Translations under genes and position numbers: made by a program
Shown here: positions 36,157 through 44,899 of the stretch, piece by piece
Layout of the letters: each line of letters begins with the position of its first letter
How positions within the stretch are numbered: the first letter of the stretch is position 1
Assembly (NCBI GenBank): GCA_035565775.1
Contig: DATMRW010000021.1
Coordinates: 806,001 to 870,000, forward strand
Source: PRO6 sp035565775
Lineage (GTDB): Bacteria; Pseudomonadota; Alphaproteobacteria; Rhizobiales; Xanthobacteraceae
Length of the DNA: 64,000 bases
Direction of reading: 5' to 3'
The notes under the pieces: model-generated
The model's database searches: none
Seen by the model: only the letters and a program-made list of their open reading frames with translations
Told to the model about the DNA's origin: nothing

Positions 36157-37993
36157 GGACGAACTCCTTTCCGAGATACGCTTCGACCACGGTCGGATCG
36201 CGCACCACATCGTGCGGCTTGCCCTCGGCGATGATCTGCCCCGAGTTGAGCACGATGACGCGATCGGACAGCGACATCACCGCCTGCATCACATGCTCGA
36301 TGGCGATGATGCTGACGCCGCTGTCGCGGATCTGGAACATCAGATCGATGGCGCGGCGCACGTCGGTCTGGTTGATGCCGGCCATTACCTCGTCGAGCAG
36401 CAGCACCCGCGGCTGCATCGCCATGACGCGCGCCACCTCGAGCCGCTTCAATCCGCCGATGGTCAGCCCGCGCGCCTCGGCATTCAGCCACGGGCCGAGG
36501 CCCATGCGGTGCGCAGTCTCGCGGGCGATCTCGCGCGCGACCTTCGCATCGTGGTGGCGGTGGAACGCGCCGACCATGATGTTTTCCTCCACAGTCATGG
36601 CCGCGAAGGGCTGCACGATCTGGAAGGTGCGGCCGACGCCGATGGCGGCGAAGTCGGTCGGCGTCAGCGGCGTGTGGAACTGGCCGTCAGTGCCGCGCAC
36701 CTTCACCGTGCCGCTGTCCTGCGCGAGGAAGCCCGACAGCATGTTGAATACCGTCGTCTTGCCCGCGCCGTTGGGGCCGATCAACCCGAGGATCTCGCCC
36801 TCGCGCAGCGAGAAGCTGACATTGTTGGTGACATGCAGGCCGCCGAAATGCTTGTCGAGGTTTTCGACCACCATGATCTCGTTGCCGAGCGGCGGGCGCT
36901 TTTCCGGCGGCGGAGCCTCGTTGATGATGTTCGCGGTCGAGGCCGCAGCCGCGGCAGCGACGGCGCGCGGCGCATCGGGCTGCTTGCGAAAACGCTGGAG
37001 AAAGCCCATCAGGCCGTTCGGCATGAACAGCACGAACACCACCAGCGTCACGCCGTAGACGAAGCCGTGCAGGCCGACCGCATGCGCGCCGAGCCAGCCG
37101 CGCGCAAGCTCGGAGACCGGCACCAGCAGCACCACGCCGAGCAGCGGCCCGACGACGGTGCCAAGCCCGCCGATCAGCGCGAACATCGCGATCTGGATCG
37201 ACAGCGGCAGCGAGAACACCGCGGACGGCTCGATGAAGGTGAGGTACATCGCGTGGAAGGTGCCGACGAAGGCGGTCAGCGCCGCCGACACCGCAACCGC
37301 GATCAGGCGGACCTTGACGGTGTTCACGCCAGCGGCCTTGGCCGCCGACTCGCGCTCGCGCGTCGCCACCAGATAGAAGCCGATGCGGTGCTCGCGCATC
37401 CACCACGCGATCGCCAGCGTCACCAGCATCAGGCCGAAGGCGATGGCGAGCGGCGGAAACTTTTCGCGAAAGACCATCCACTCCCAGCCGAACTTCAGCG
37501 CGATCATCTTGCCGGTCGCCCCGCCGGTGAGATCGCGGAAATGCAGCGCGAGCACGCGGAACACTTCGAGGAACGCGATCGTCGCCAGCGCGAAGAACGC
37601 ACCGTGCAGGCGGAAGCACGGATAGCTGATGACGACCGCGACGATCACCGCCACCGCAGCGCCGACGAACATGCCGAGCCACGGGCTGATCCCCATGTTC
37701 ATGAGGATGATGCCGGCATAGGCGCCGATGCCATAGAAGATGGCGTGGCCGAGCGAGAGCTGCCCGGCATAGCCGCCGACGATATTCCACGCGGTGGAGA
37801 GCGCGCCGAAAATGCAGATGGTGATGAAGACGTGATAGACGAAATCGTCACCGATCAGGACCGGGAGCAGCAGGATCGCGGCAAGCAGCGCGGCGATCCC
37901 GTAAGCGGCTCCCCGGCCGAAGCCGTGGGTGCTTTCGCCGCTCGCGAGGGATGAGGTGGCGGGGACTGTGGTCACTTTGGCTGTATCCGTCAT
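36143..37993 (-). CDS. livM-livG: Fused LivM permease-LivG ATPase of a branched-chain-type ABC importer
   Basis: Single protein of 616 residues joining two transporter subunits. The N-terminal LivM permease (about 1-335) has eight to ten hydrophobic segments and GGYAGQLSLGHAIFYGIGAYA. A linker rich in alanine (about 345-362) leads to the LivG ATPase (about 375-610), with Walker A GPNGAGKTT and Walker B LLLDEVMAGI. The signature motif reads TIGGLKRLEVARV rather than the usual LSGGQ. The C-terminus matches the LivG tail (YLGKEF). It overlaps livH by four bases and livF by 14. Such fusions are known in Rhizobiales. Confidence 0.92.
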   Translation of the reverse strand: MTDTAKVTTVPATSSLASGESTHGFGRGAAYGIAALLAAILLLPVLIGDDFVYHVFITICIFGALSTAWNIVGGYAGQLSLGHAIFYGIGAYAGIILMNMGISPWLGMFVGAAVAVIVAVVISYPCFRLHGAFFALATIAFLEVFRVLALHFRDLTGGATGKMIALKFGWEWMVFREKFPPLAIAFGLMLVTLAIAWWMREHRIGFYLVATRERESAAKAAGVNTVKVRLIAVAVSAALTAFVGTFHAMYLTFIEPSAVFSLPLSIQIAMFALIGGLGTVVGPLLGVVLLVPVSELARGWLGAHAVGLHGFVYGVTLVVFVLFMPNGLMGFLQRFRKQPDAPRAVAAAAAASTANIINEAPPPEKRPPLGNEIMVVENLDKHFGGLHVTNNVSFSLREGEILGLIGPNGAGKTTVFNMLSGFLAQDSGTVKVRGTDGQFHTPLTPTDFAAIGVGRTFQIVQPFAAMTVEENIMVGAFHRHHDAKVAREIARETAHRMGLGPWLNAEARGLTIGGLKRLEVARVMAMQPRVLLLDEVMAGINQTDVRRAIDLMFQIRDSGVSIIAIEHVMQAVMSLSDRVIVLNSGQIIAEGKPHDVVRDPTVVEAYLGKEFVHAQA

Positions 37994-38880
37994 GGCGACA
38001 CGTGCGACAGGTTTTGGCGGGTGCCGAACAGGCCCGACGGCCGCAGGATCAGGATGATGAGGAACACGCCGAACACGGCGACCTCACGAAGATCGGAGCT
38101 GATGTAGAAGCCCGAAAGGCTATCGATCAGCCCGATGACCATCGAGCCGAGGAAGGCGCCGCCGATCGAGCCGAGGCCGCCGAGCACCACCACCACGAAG
38201 GCGGTGAGCACAAAGTAAGTCCCGATATTCGGCGAGGTCGGATAGAGCGGCGCGATCAGAACCGAGGCGACGCCGACGCAGGCCGCGCCGATGCCGAAGG
38301 TGAGGATGTAGATCCAGTTGACGTTGATGCCCATGAGCTGCGCGGCGGCGCGGTTCTGGGCGACGGCGCGAATGGCGCGGCCGGTCTGGGTCTTCGCCAA
38401 AAAGTACTGCATGCCGACGACCAGCGCGATCGAGGCGGCCAGAATGCAGAGCTGGCCGGTGAGGACGCGGATCGGCCCGAGCTGAATCGGGACCCGCAGG
38501 CCGCTTTGCGGCGTGTTGGCGATGTCCGCACCGAAGATCAGCAGCGCAAGATTGATCAGCGCGGTGGAGAGGCCGACGGTCGCAAAGATCTGGATGTGGT
38601 CGTCGCGCGCGTTCATCAGCGGCTGGATGAGAAACCGCTGCGTCAGCGCGCCGAGGAGCAGCAGCAACGGCACGACGGCGATGATCGTCGCGAACGGATG
38701 GATGCCAAGCTTGTTGGTGAGCAGATAGGTCAGATACATGCCCACCATGAGGAATTCGCCATGGGCGAAATTGACCACCTTCACGATGCCGAAGATCAGG
38801 GTCAGCCCGACGCTGACGATCGCAAAAAGCGCCCCGAGCAACAGACCGTTGGCGACCACTTGCAGAAAGGTATCCATCAC
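37990..38880 (-). CDS. livH: Branched-chain-type ABC transporter permease LivH
   Basis: Inner-membrane permease of 296 residues with eight or more hydrophobic helices. Marks of LivH are GALFAIVSVGLTLIFGIVKVVNFAHGEFLMVG near the N-terminus and a GLGSIGGAFLGSMVIGL segment in the second half. It pairs with the LivM part of the fused downstream gene (4-base overlap). A strong hairpin lies between livK and livH, so permease levels are probably lower than binding-protein levels. Confidence 0.94.
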   Translation of the reverse strand: MMDTFLQVVANGLLLGALFAIVSVGLTLIFGIVKVVNFAHGEFLMVGMYLTYLLTNKLGIHPFATIIAVVPLLLLLGALTQRFLIQPLMNARDDHIQIFATVGLSTALINLALLIFGADIANTPQSGLRVPIQLGPIRVLTGQLCILAASIALVVGMQYFLAKTQTGRAIRAVAQNRAAAQLMGINVNWIYILTFGIGAACVGVASVLIAPLYPTSPNIGTYFVLTAFVVVVLGGLGSIGGAFLGSMVIGLIDSLSGFYISSDLREVAVFGVFLIILILRPSGLFGTRQNLSHVSP

Positions 38881-38902
38881 GCCTCGCTAAATTGGGAAAG
38901 AC

Positions 38903-38925
38903 CGGGGCGGCGCATGGCCGCCCCG
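38903..38925 (-). promoter_or_regulatory. Intercistronic hairpin between livK and livH
   Basis: CGGGGCGGC (38903-38911) and GCCGCCCCG (38917-38925) form a perfect 9-bp GC stem with a 5-base loop in the 58-base gap after livK. Similar stem-loops downstream of periplasmic binding-protein genes stabilise the upstream message and cut read-through, which gives excess binding protein. It has no T tract, so full termination is unlikely. Confidence 0.5.
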
Positions 38926-38938
38926 CTCGCGGCGAGAA

Positions 38939-40144
38939 TTACTTGCCGCCAATCTTCATCGGCGCGACAGCGGCGGCGTCCGGATAGACGGTCACGAGCT
39001 TGCCGCCCTGCCACTGCATGCCCATCATGCTAGCGCGTTCATTCTGGTTGTTCTTGCCGAACTTGAAGCCGTAGCCGACCGAGGTCGTGCCCTGGGCGAC
39101 GTCAACGGCAGCGGCCGCCTTCAGAATATCGTCGGGCTTAAAGCCCTTGGTCTTGTTCAGCGCCTGAAGGATGGCGAGCGCGCCGGCATAGTTGTTCAGC
39201 GAGTGGCCCGAGCGCGGGCTCTCGTTGTACTTCTTCTTGTAGGTGGCGACGAACTCTTCGAGCTTCGGCGTGAAGCTCGTGTTGACGAGATACTGCGTGA
39301 AGTCGACGTCGAGCACGCCTTCCATCACGTCGTGACCGACCGCGTCGGCCGTCGGCTGCATCGAGTAGCCTCCGCCGCCGCCGATGATCGCGGCGGGCTT
39401 GAAGCCAGCCTCATTGGCCTGGCGCAGGAACAGCACCGAGTCGTTCGAGTAGGAGGTCTGCAGCACGATATCGACATTGCGCTGCTTCAGGTCCAGCACC
39501 AGCGACGACATATCGACGGTCGCTGCGGGATAGCCCTGCATCGACACGATGTTCAGCTTGGCTTCGGAGCCGTACTTCTTCTGATGGTTGGCGACCGAGG
39601 TGCCGTAGCTGGAGTCCTCATAGATGATGCCGATCTTGAGCTCTTCCGGCTTCTTGTTGAGCTTCGGTCCGACCTTGGTGACGATCATCTCGACGATCAG
39701 CTTCGCCATGTCTTCGGCGGTCGGATTGGTGCGGTAAAGATACTTCAGGTTGCGGCCGGTGACTTCGTCGGCCACGGCGCCGAGCTCGAAATAGGGAATG
39801 CCCGAGACTTCGGCGACCTGGCTTGCCGCGATCGAGCGCGCCGAGGAATAGGTGCCGAAGATCGCCGCGACCTTGCCGATCGAGATCAGGCGGCGCGCTT
39901 CGCCGATCGCCTGGTTGTTGTCGACGGCATCGCCGCGCGCGAGAACCACCTTCTGGCCCTGCACGCCGCCGGCGGCGTTGATTTCGTCGACCGCGATTTC
40001 AAGGCCGCGGGCGCTTTCCTCGCCGAGCAGCGCGAGCTGGCCGCTGAACGGATAGAGCGCGCCGAACACCACATCGGCCTTCACCGCGGTCGACGACAGC
40101 AGCAGACCCGCAATCGCCAGTTTCGATATCAAAGACAGCTTCAT
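38939..40144 (-). CDS. ABC transporter periplasmic substrate-binding protein (LivK/HAAT family)
   Basis: Type I periplasmic binding protein of 401 residues. A signal peptide (residues 1-23, cleavage near VKA-D) precedes a mature region beginning VVFGALYPFSGQLALLGEESARGLEIAVDEIN, the usual Peripla_BP_6 opening. Later FGTYSSARSIAAS and GIIYEDSSYGTS match the ligand-cleft region. The ATG at 40144 follows GAGGGAGA. It determines what the operon imports; the neighbours suggest a hydroxylated carboxylic or alicyclic compound, not a branched-chain amino acid (inference). Confidence 0.9.
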   Translation of the reverse strand: MKLSLISKLAIAGLLLSSTAVKADVVFGALYPFSGQLALLGEESARGLEIAVDEINAAGGVQGQKVVLARGDAVDNNQAIGEARRLISIGKVAAIFGTYSSARSIAASQVAEVSGIPYFELGAVADEVTGRNLKYLYRTNPTAEDMAKLIVEMIVTKVGPKLNKKPEELKIGIIYEDSSYGTSVANHQKKYGSEAKLNIVSMQGYPAATVDMSSLVLDLKQRNVDIVLQTSYSNDSVLFLRQANEAGFKPAAIIGGGGGYSMQPTADAVGHDVMEGVLDVDFTQYLVNTSFTPKLEEFVATYKKKYNESPRSGHSLNNYAGALAILQALNKTKGFKPDDILKAAAAVDVAQGTTSVGYGFKFGKNNQNERASMMGMQWQGGKLVTVYPDAAAVAPMKIGGK

Positions 40145-40188
40145 CGTTTTCTCCCTCATTTTTTGTTTCGCCAGCTTGCTGCGGGCGG

Positions 40189-41931
40189 TCAGTAGTCGAG
40201 CGCGTCCTTCCCCTGGAAACTCGTGATCGGCGGATAGGCCCGCTGGTCGGTGATGACATCGATCACCGTCAGCGTGTCGCGGCCGAGCGCCTCCTGCAGC
40301 GCCGGCAGGAAGTCGCCGGGCTTTGTCACCGTCACACCGGCGCAGCCGCAGGCGCGGGCAATTGCGGCATGATCCACCGCCTCGAAGTCGCAGACATCGG
40401 TGAAGCCGCCGAACAGGCTGAGCTCGGCGTGTTTCTGATAGCCAAGGATCTGGTTGTTGAGGACGACGATGACGACCGGCAGCTTCATCCGGCGGCTCGT
40501 TTCCATCTCCGACCAGACATGGCCGAAGCCGCCGTCGCCGGTCAGGCAGATCACCGGCGCGTCCGGCCGCGCGGTCTTGGCGCCGAGCGCGAACGGCAGC
40601 CCCCAGCCGAGGCCGGCGATGCCGCGCGGCGTGATGAACCGCTGGCCCGCCTTGCGCGCGGTCAAAAAGTTCGCGATCCAGATCGAGGCATAGCTCGCAT
40701 CGGCCACCACGATCGAGTCCGGTGTGATCACCTTGTCGATGTCGGCCAGAAGCCGCTCGGGGCGCACCGGCACCGCGTCCATATCGACGAGTTCGGCCAT
40801 GTCCTTGGCATGGCCGGCGCGGCCGGCGGCGATCTTGGCCTCGAGCGCGGGTCGGCGGCCCTCGACGTTGGACAGGTTTTCCTTCGCCAGCGCAGCGGTC
40901 AGCGCGGCGAGCGTCAGCTTGGCATCGCCGGCGAGGCGCATCGCCTCGTAGTTGCGGCCGATCTCGGCGCTGTCGACGTCGATATGGATGTAGCGCGCGC
41001 CCTTGGGATAGAGCGTCCAGCTATCGGTGCCGTTCTGATTGGTGCGATTGCCGACCAGAAGCACGACGTCGGCCTCGGTGACGAGATCGCGCAGATGCGA
41101 GGAGCGGCCGCGCGGCGCCATGAAATAGCCGACGACGCCGACCGAGAGCGGGTGGGTCTCGTCCACCGTGCCCTTGCCCATCACCGTCGTAGCAACGGGG
41201 ATGCCGAGTGCCTGCAGCGCGGTGAGTTCATCGCTGGCGCGCGACGAATGCACGCCGCCGCCGGCGATGACGATCGGCGCCTTGGCAGCGGCGAGGATGG
41301 CGGCAGCTTCCGCGATGCGCGAGGGATCGGCGGCCGTGCGGTCGAGCGGATAGGTGCCGAGATTCTTGCTGCGGCGCGGCGCCGCCGGGTCGATATCGGG
41401 CCGCTCGTCGAGCACGTCCAGCGGCATCAGCAGCACGGCCGGGCCGCAGCGCCCGCTCGCCGCGGCGGTGAAGGCCATGTCGACATAGTCGTCGATGCGG
41501 GCGGGGTCCGCCACCCGGCGCACCCACTTGGCAACGCCGGAGAACAGCGCGAAGTGATCGAGCTCCTGGAAGGCGTTCTTGTCGGTCGCCTTGCGGCTGA
41601 CATCCTGCACGATGGCGACAACCGGGATCGACGCCTTCAGCGCCTCGGCCAATCCCGGCACGAGCAGCGTCGCCGCCGGGCCGTTCTGCCCGGCAACCAC
41701 GGCGACCTTGCCGGAGACGCGGGCGAATGCGTCGGCCATCGCCGCGCCGGCGTTCTCGGTGCGGTAGCCGATCTGGCGAATGCCGTAGTCCGGTGCCGCG
41801 AGAAAGAGCGCCGAGGGGATGCTCTGGCCAAAAACTTCTTTCACGCCATGGCGCTGCAGGGCGGCAGCGAGCACATGGGCGCCGGTCATGTTGGTTCTGG
41901 TCATCTGGCCGGGTTTCGACACGACATTCAT
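40189..41931 (-). CDS. Thiamine diphosphate-dependent enzyme, acetolactate synthase-like
   Basis: TPP enzyme of 580 residues with the three-domain layout of the acetohydroxyacid synthase/decarboxylase family. The cofactor-activating Glu59 lies in YRTENAGAAMADA. The central domain is about 210-340. The TPP/Mg site is GDGGFGHVWSEMET with the downstream asparagines of VVLNNQ, at about 465-495. It is not biosynthetic IlvB, because there is no small subunit and it sits in a catabolic operon. A 2-keto acid decarboxylase or C-C lyase/diketone hydrolase role is possible. It starts two bases after the quinone reductase stop. Confidence 0.86.
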   Translation of the reverse strand: MNVVSKPGQMTRTNMTGAHVLAAALQRHGVKEVFGQSIPSALFLAAPDYGIRQIGYRTENAGAAMADAFARVSGKVAVVAGQNGPAATLLVPGLAEALKASIPVVAIVQDVSRKATDKNAFQELDHFALFSGVAKWVRRVADPARIDDYVDMAFTAAASGRCGPAVLLMPLDVLDERPDIDPAAPRRSKNLGTYPLDRTAADPSRIAEAAAILAAAKAPIVIAGGGVHSSRASDELTALQALGIPVATTVMGKGTVDETHPLSVGVVGYFMAPRGRSSHLRDLVTEADVVLLVGNRTNQNGTDSWTLYPKGARYIHIDVDSAEIGRNYEAMRLAGDAKLTLAALTAALAKENLSNVEGRRPALEAKIAAGRAGHAKDMAELVDMDAVPVRPERLLADIDKVITPDSIVVADASYASIWIANFLTARKAGQRFITPRGIAGLGWGLPFALGAKTARPDAPVICLTGDGGFGHVWSEMETSRRMKLPVVIVVLNNQILGYQKHAELSLFGGFTDVCDFEAVDHAAIARACGCAGVTVTKPGDFLPALQEALGRDTLTVIDVITDQRAYPPITSFQGKDALDY

Positions 41932-41933
41932 CC

Positions 41934-42956
41934 TTACTTACTCCCTCGACGCTGGTCGGCGCCGTCTTGCATCACGAGCACGATTTTTCCGACATGGGCG
42001 CTGGCGTCCATCTTGCGGTGCGCGTCAGCGACCTGCGCGAAAGGAAAGGTGGAATCGATCAGCGGGCGCACGGTGCCGGCTTCGACCAGCGGAAACACCT
42101 TGCTTTCGAGCTCGCGCGCGAGCTTCGCCTTCATCGGGATCGGGCGCGCGCGCATGGTCGAACCGACGATGGTGAGGCGCTTGAGCATCACCGGCATGAG
42201 GTCCAGCTCGAGCCGCGAGCCGTGCTGGAAGGCGATCTGCGAAATGCGGCCATCGACGGCCACCGCATCGATGTTGCGCGGGATGTAGTCGCCGCCGACC
42301 ATGTCGAGGATGACATCCGGCCCCCTGCCGCCAGTCGCCTCGCGTGCTGCCGCGACAAAATCCTGCTTCTTGTAGTCGATCGCGACATCCGCACCGACCT
42401 TGAGGCAGGCGGCGCATTTCTCCGCCGAGCCTGCCGTCACGATGACGCGCGAGCCGAGCGCCTTCGCCAGCATGGTTGCCGTGGTGCCGATGCCGGACGT
42501 GCCGCCATGAATCATCACGGTTTCGCCGGGCTGCAAATAGGCGCGCTCGAACAGGTTGCTCCACACCGTAAAGAACGTTTCGGGGAATGCACCGGCCTCG
42601 ACAAAGCTCATGCTCGGCGGGATCGGCATCGCCACCGGCTCGGGGACGACGGCATATTCGGCGTAGGCGCCGCTATGCACCAGCGCCATCACCGCATCGC
42701 CCACCTTGAACCGGCTGGTGCCCGGCCCCGTGCCTTCGACGACGCCGGCAAGTTCGAGGCCGAAAACATCGGATGCGCCGGGCGGCGGCGGATACATGCC
42801 CTCGCGCTGCATCACGTCCGGCCGGTTGATGCCGGCGGCATAAACCTTGACGAGCAGCTCGCCCTCGCCCGGCACCGGCTTGTCGATCTCGACGAATTTC
42901 AGAGCATCCGGCCCGCCGGGCGTCGGCGCAACCACGGCCCGCATCTTTGCAGTCAT
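41934..42956 (-). CDS. NAD(P)H-quinone oxidoreductase (zinc-free MDR, zeta-crystallin-like)
   Basis: Medium-chain dehydrogenase/reductase of 340 residues without zinc-binding cysteines. The N-terminal GroES-like domain has GINRPDVMQREGMYPPPPG, typical of PIG3/QOR-type enzymes, and the Rossmann part has VMIHGGTSGIGTTA. Such enzymes reduce quinones or enoyl/acrylyl groups with NADPH. It overlaps the upstream Zn-ADH gene by four bases. In the operon it could reduce an unsaturated intermediate or recycle electrons. Confidence 0.88.
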   Translation of the reverse strand: MTAKMRAVVAPTPGGPDALKFVEIDKPVPGEGELLVKVYAAGINRPDVMQREGMYPPPPGASDVFGLELAGVVEGTGPGTSRFKVGDAVMALVHSGAYAEYAVVPEPVAMPIPPSMSFVEAGAFPETFFTVWSNLFERAYLQPGETVMIHGGTSGIGTTATMLAKALGSRVIVTAGSAEKCAACLKVGADVAIDYKKQDFVAAAREATGGRGPDVILDMVGGDYIPRNIDAVAVDGRISQIAFQHGSRLELDLMPVMLKRLTIVGSTMRARPIPMKAKLARELESKVFPLVEAGTVRPLIDSTFPFAQVADAHRKMDASAHVGKIVLVMQDGADQRRGSK

Positions 42957-44002
42957 GAGGTATGTCCATTGTCCTGCGGCAGCAGCACGACCTTCACGGC
43001 CTGCCGGCTGCGCGCCAATTCAAACGCTTCCGCCGCCTTTTTGAGCGGCACGCGATGGGTGATGAGGCGCGAGAGCGCCGCGGCGTTGTCCGCCAGGAGG
43101 CGGATCGCCTCGTCAAATGCGCGCGTGGTGGTGTCGTGTGCGGCGCGCAGTTGCTTCTTGTCCCGCACAAAGCGGGTCAGCTCGATACTGAGATTTTCGG
43201 AGTGGATGCCCGCGACCACCAGCACCCCGCCGGAGCGCAGCACCGCAAGCCCGTCATTGACCGAGCGCACCGCGCCGCTCGCCTCGATCAGGCGGTCCGC
43301 GGGCTGGCCGAACACACGCTGCACCGCATCGGCCAGCGTCTCCTGCGCGAGATCGACGCAGTGGGCGATGCCGATGTCCCGCGCCAGCGCGAGCCGGGCT
43401 TCGTCATACAGCCCCGCCAGCAGAACCGCCGCGCCGCGCTGCTGCGCCACCCAGGCGATGCCGAGGCCGATCGGTCCGGGCCCGAGCACGACCACGCGGT
43501 CGCCGGCCGCAATGTCGGCGACGTCCACCGCATTGACGGCGACCGAGAGCGGCTCCGTCAGCGCGGCCGCCTCTAAGGGAAGATCGTTTGGGATTTTCCG
43601 GCAATTGGCGGCCGGCGCAATAACGGTTTCGGCAAAGCCGCCATCGACATGCAGCCCGATCACATGGCGGCTCTGGCAATGCTGCGGCTCGCCCGCCTCG
43701 CAGGCCCGGCAATGGCCGCAGCCGACGGTCGGCCAGCACACGACACGGTCGCCCGCGGCAAAACCGGCGACCTTTGGGCCGACCGCCCGCACGGTCCCGG
43801 AGAATTCGTGGCCGAGCGTGACCGGCATCGCCGCCTGCATGAACTCGTAGCCCGCGGTCCATTCATAGGCGTGGATGTCGCTGCCGCAAATGCCCGCCGC
43901 GGCCACCCGGATCAGCAATTGCCCCTCGGCCGGCGACTGCGGCGCATCGAGCCTCGCCAGCTCGCCACCGAACGCGGCTGCGGTTTTCCGGAACGCGAAC
44001 AT
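42953..44002 (-). CDS. Zinc-dependent alcohol dehydrogenase (threonine/polyol dehydrogenase type)
   Basis: Zinc MDR of 349 residues and first gene of the GntR-linked operon. Catalytic zinc ligands are Cys39 (GICGSDIH) and His65-Glu66 (GHEF). The structural zinc lobe reads CGHCRACEAGEPQHC. The Rossmann motif is VLGPGPIGLG. The ATG at 44002 has a good GGGAGGATCG ribosome site; the frame is open 21 codons further. Likely oxidises a secondary alcohol of the imported substrate with NAD. A candidate operator and promoter lie 73-112 bases upstream. Confidence 0.9.
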   Translation of the reverse strand: MFAFRKTAAAFGGELARLDAPQSPAEGQLLIRVAAAGICGSDIHAYEWTAGYEFMQAAMPVTLGHEFSGTVRAVGPKVAGFAAGDRVVCWPTVGCGHCRACEAGEPQHCQSRHVIGLHVDGGFAETVIAPAANCRKIPNDLPLEAAALTEPLSVAVNAVDVADIAAGDRVVVLGPGPIGLGIAWVAQQRGAAVLLAGLYDEARLALARDIGIAHCVDLAQETLADAVQRVFGQPADRLIEASGAVRSVNDGLAVLRSGGVLVVAGIHSENLSIELTRFVRDKKQLRAAHDTTTRAFDEAIRLLADNAAALSRLITHRVPLKKAAEAFELARSRQAVKVVLLPQDNGHTS

Positions 44003-44074
44003 CGATCCTCCCAACCATCCATGCACAGCCACTTTCGCCCGCAGCGCGGCGGAAATTGATGGCATGGTTTTATT

Positions 44075-44084
44075 TGTTATAACA
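44075..44084. promoter_or_regulatory. Candidate GntR/FCD operator in divergent region
   Basis: Perfect palindrome TGTTATAACA in the 125-base region between the catabolic operon and its divergent GntR gene. FCD-type regulators commonly bind short AT-rich palindromes of the TNGTNNNACNA kind. It abuts a candidate -10 element for the leftward operon, so a bound repressor would block it. Confidence 0.5.
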
Positions 44085-44114
44085 TATTACGATACATTTT
44101 CTGACACGAGTCAA
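44084..44114 (-). promoter_or_regulatory. Candidate promoter of the leftward catabolic operon
   Basis: On the minus strand, TTGACT (44114-44109) and TAATAT (44089-44084) are separated by 19 bases, slightly long for sigma-70. The -10 box touches the TGTTATAACA palindrome. Sequence-based guess only. Confidence 0.35.
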
Positions 44115-44127
44115 GCGAACCGGGCTA

Positions 44128-44856
44128 ATGATGCGGGGCATGAGCGCGAAAAAAGAGCCCGATTGGGCACGCCCGATTGTGAAGGAGAATTTGAGCGAGC
44201 GGGCCTATCGCAGCCTGCGCGAGGCCTTGATGCGCGGCCAGTTGCGGCCCGGCCATCGCCTCTTGCTGCGCCCCACTTCGGTCCGGTTCGGCATCAGCGC
44301 GACGCCGATGCGCGAGGCGCTGCTGCGGCTCGTCAGCGAGAAGGCGCTGGCGCTCGATGCGCGCGGCACCGTCGCCGTGCCGAAGCTGACGCTCGAGCAG
44401 CTCCTCGAAATCCGCACCATCCGCACCGACCTCGAGGGCCGCGCCGCCGCGGCCGCGGCGCAGCTCGTCACTGACAGCGACATCGATGCGCTGGCTGCGA
44501 TCCACGCGCAGATGGCCAAGTCGCACCAGCTCGGCAAATACGAGAAGGCAATCGACCTCAACACCGAATTCCACCTGCGCCTCTGCCGCCTCGGCCGGCT
44601 GCCGGTGCTCTATGACATTGTGGAAGGGCTGTGGGTGCGCTGCGGGCCGATCCTGTCGCATCTCTACGACGGCGGCCTGCAGGAGGATTGGGACGCCCAC
44701 ACCCATCTGCGCGTGCTGGCGGCGCTGCGGGCGCGCGATCCGGACGCCGCGCGGCAGGCGATCTGCGAGGACATCGTCAACGGCGGACAGGGCCTGCTCG
44801 CCCACGTCACCGCGGCGGCCGAAGCCGGCGAGACCGAAGCGGACAAGGGCGCATAG
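44128..44856 (+). CDS. GntR-family (FadR/FCD) transcriptional regulator
   Basis: Regulator of 242 residues. The N-terminal winged helix (about 18-85) includes NLSERAYRSLREALMRGQLRPG and SATPMREALLRL. The C-terminal all-helical FCD domain (about 90-225) has the metal/ligand-type residues EFHLRLCRL and HTHLRVLAAL. FCD regulators usually sense organic acids. It is divergent from the ten-gene oxidation/transport operon and is its likely local repressor. The start may be 44128 or the in-frame ATG at 44140. Confidence 0.92.
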   Translation: MMRGMSAKKEPDWARPIVKENLSERAYRSLREALMRGQLRPGHRLLLRPTSVRFGISATPMREALLRLVSEKALALDARGTVAVPKLTLEQLLEIRTIRTDLEGRAAAAAAQLVTDSDIDALAAIHAQMAKSHQLGKYEKAIDLNTEFHLRLCRLGRLPVLYDIVEGLWVRCGPILSHLYDGGLQEDWDAHTHLRVLAALRARDPDAARQAICEDIVNGGQGLLAHVTAAAEAGETEADKGA

Positions 44857-44864
44857 CCCGCCGC

Positions 44865-44885
44865 ACAGCGTAAAGACGCTGTTTT
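44865..44885 (+). terminator. Terminator after the GntR gene
   Basis: ACAGCGT (44865-44871) pairs with ACGCTGT (44876-44882) around AAAG, followed directly by TTTT. It ends the GntR transcript before the convergent MFS gene. Confidence 0.7.
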
Positions 44886-44899
44886 GGCAGCGGCGCCAG

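Noticed and set aside
36137..37954. 605-codon open frame antisense to livMG
   Set aside because: Its charged low-complexity sequence (His/Arg/Asp/Glu runs) is the reverse reading of membrane-helix codons; the LivM-LivG protein is certain.
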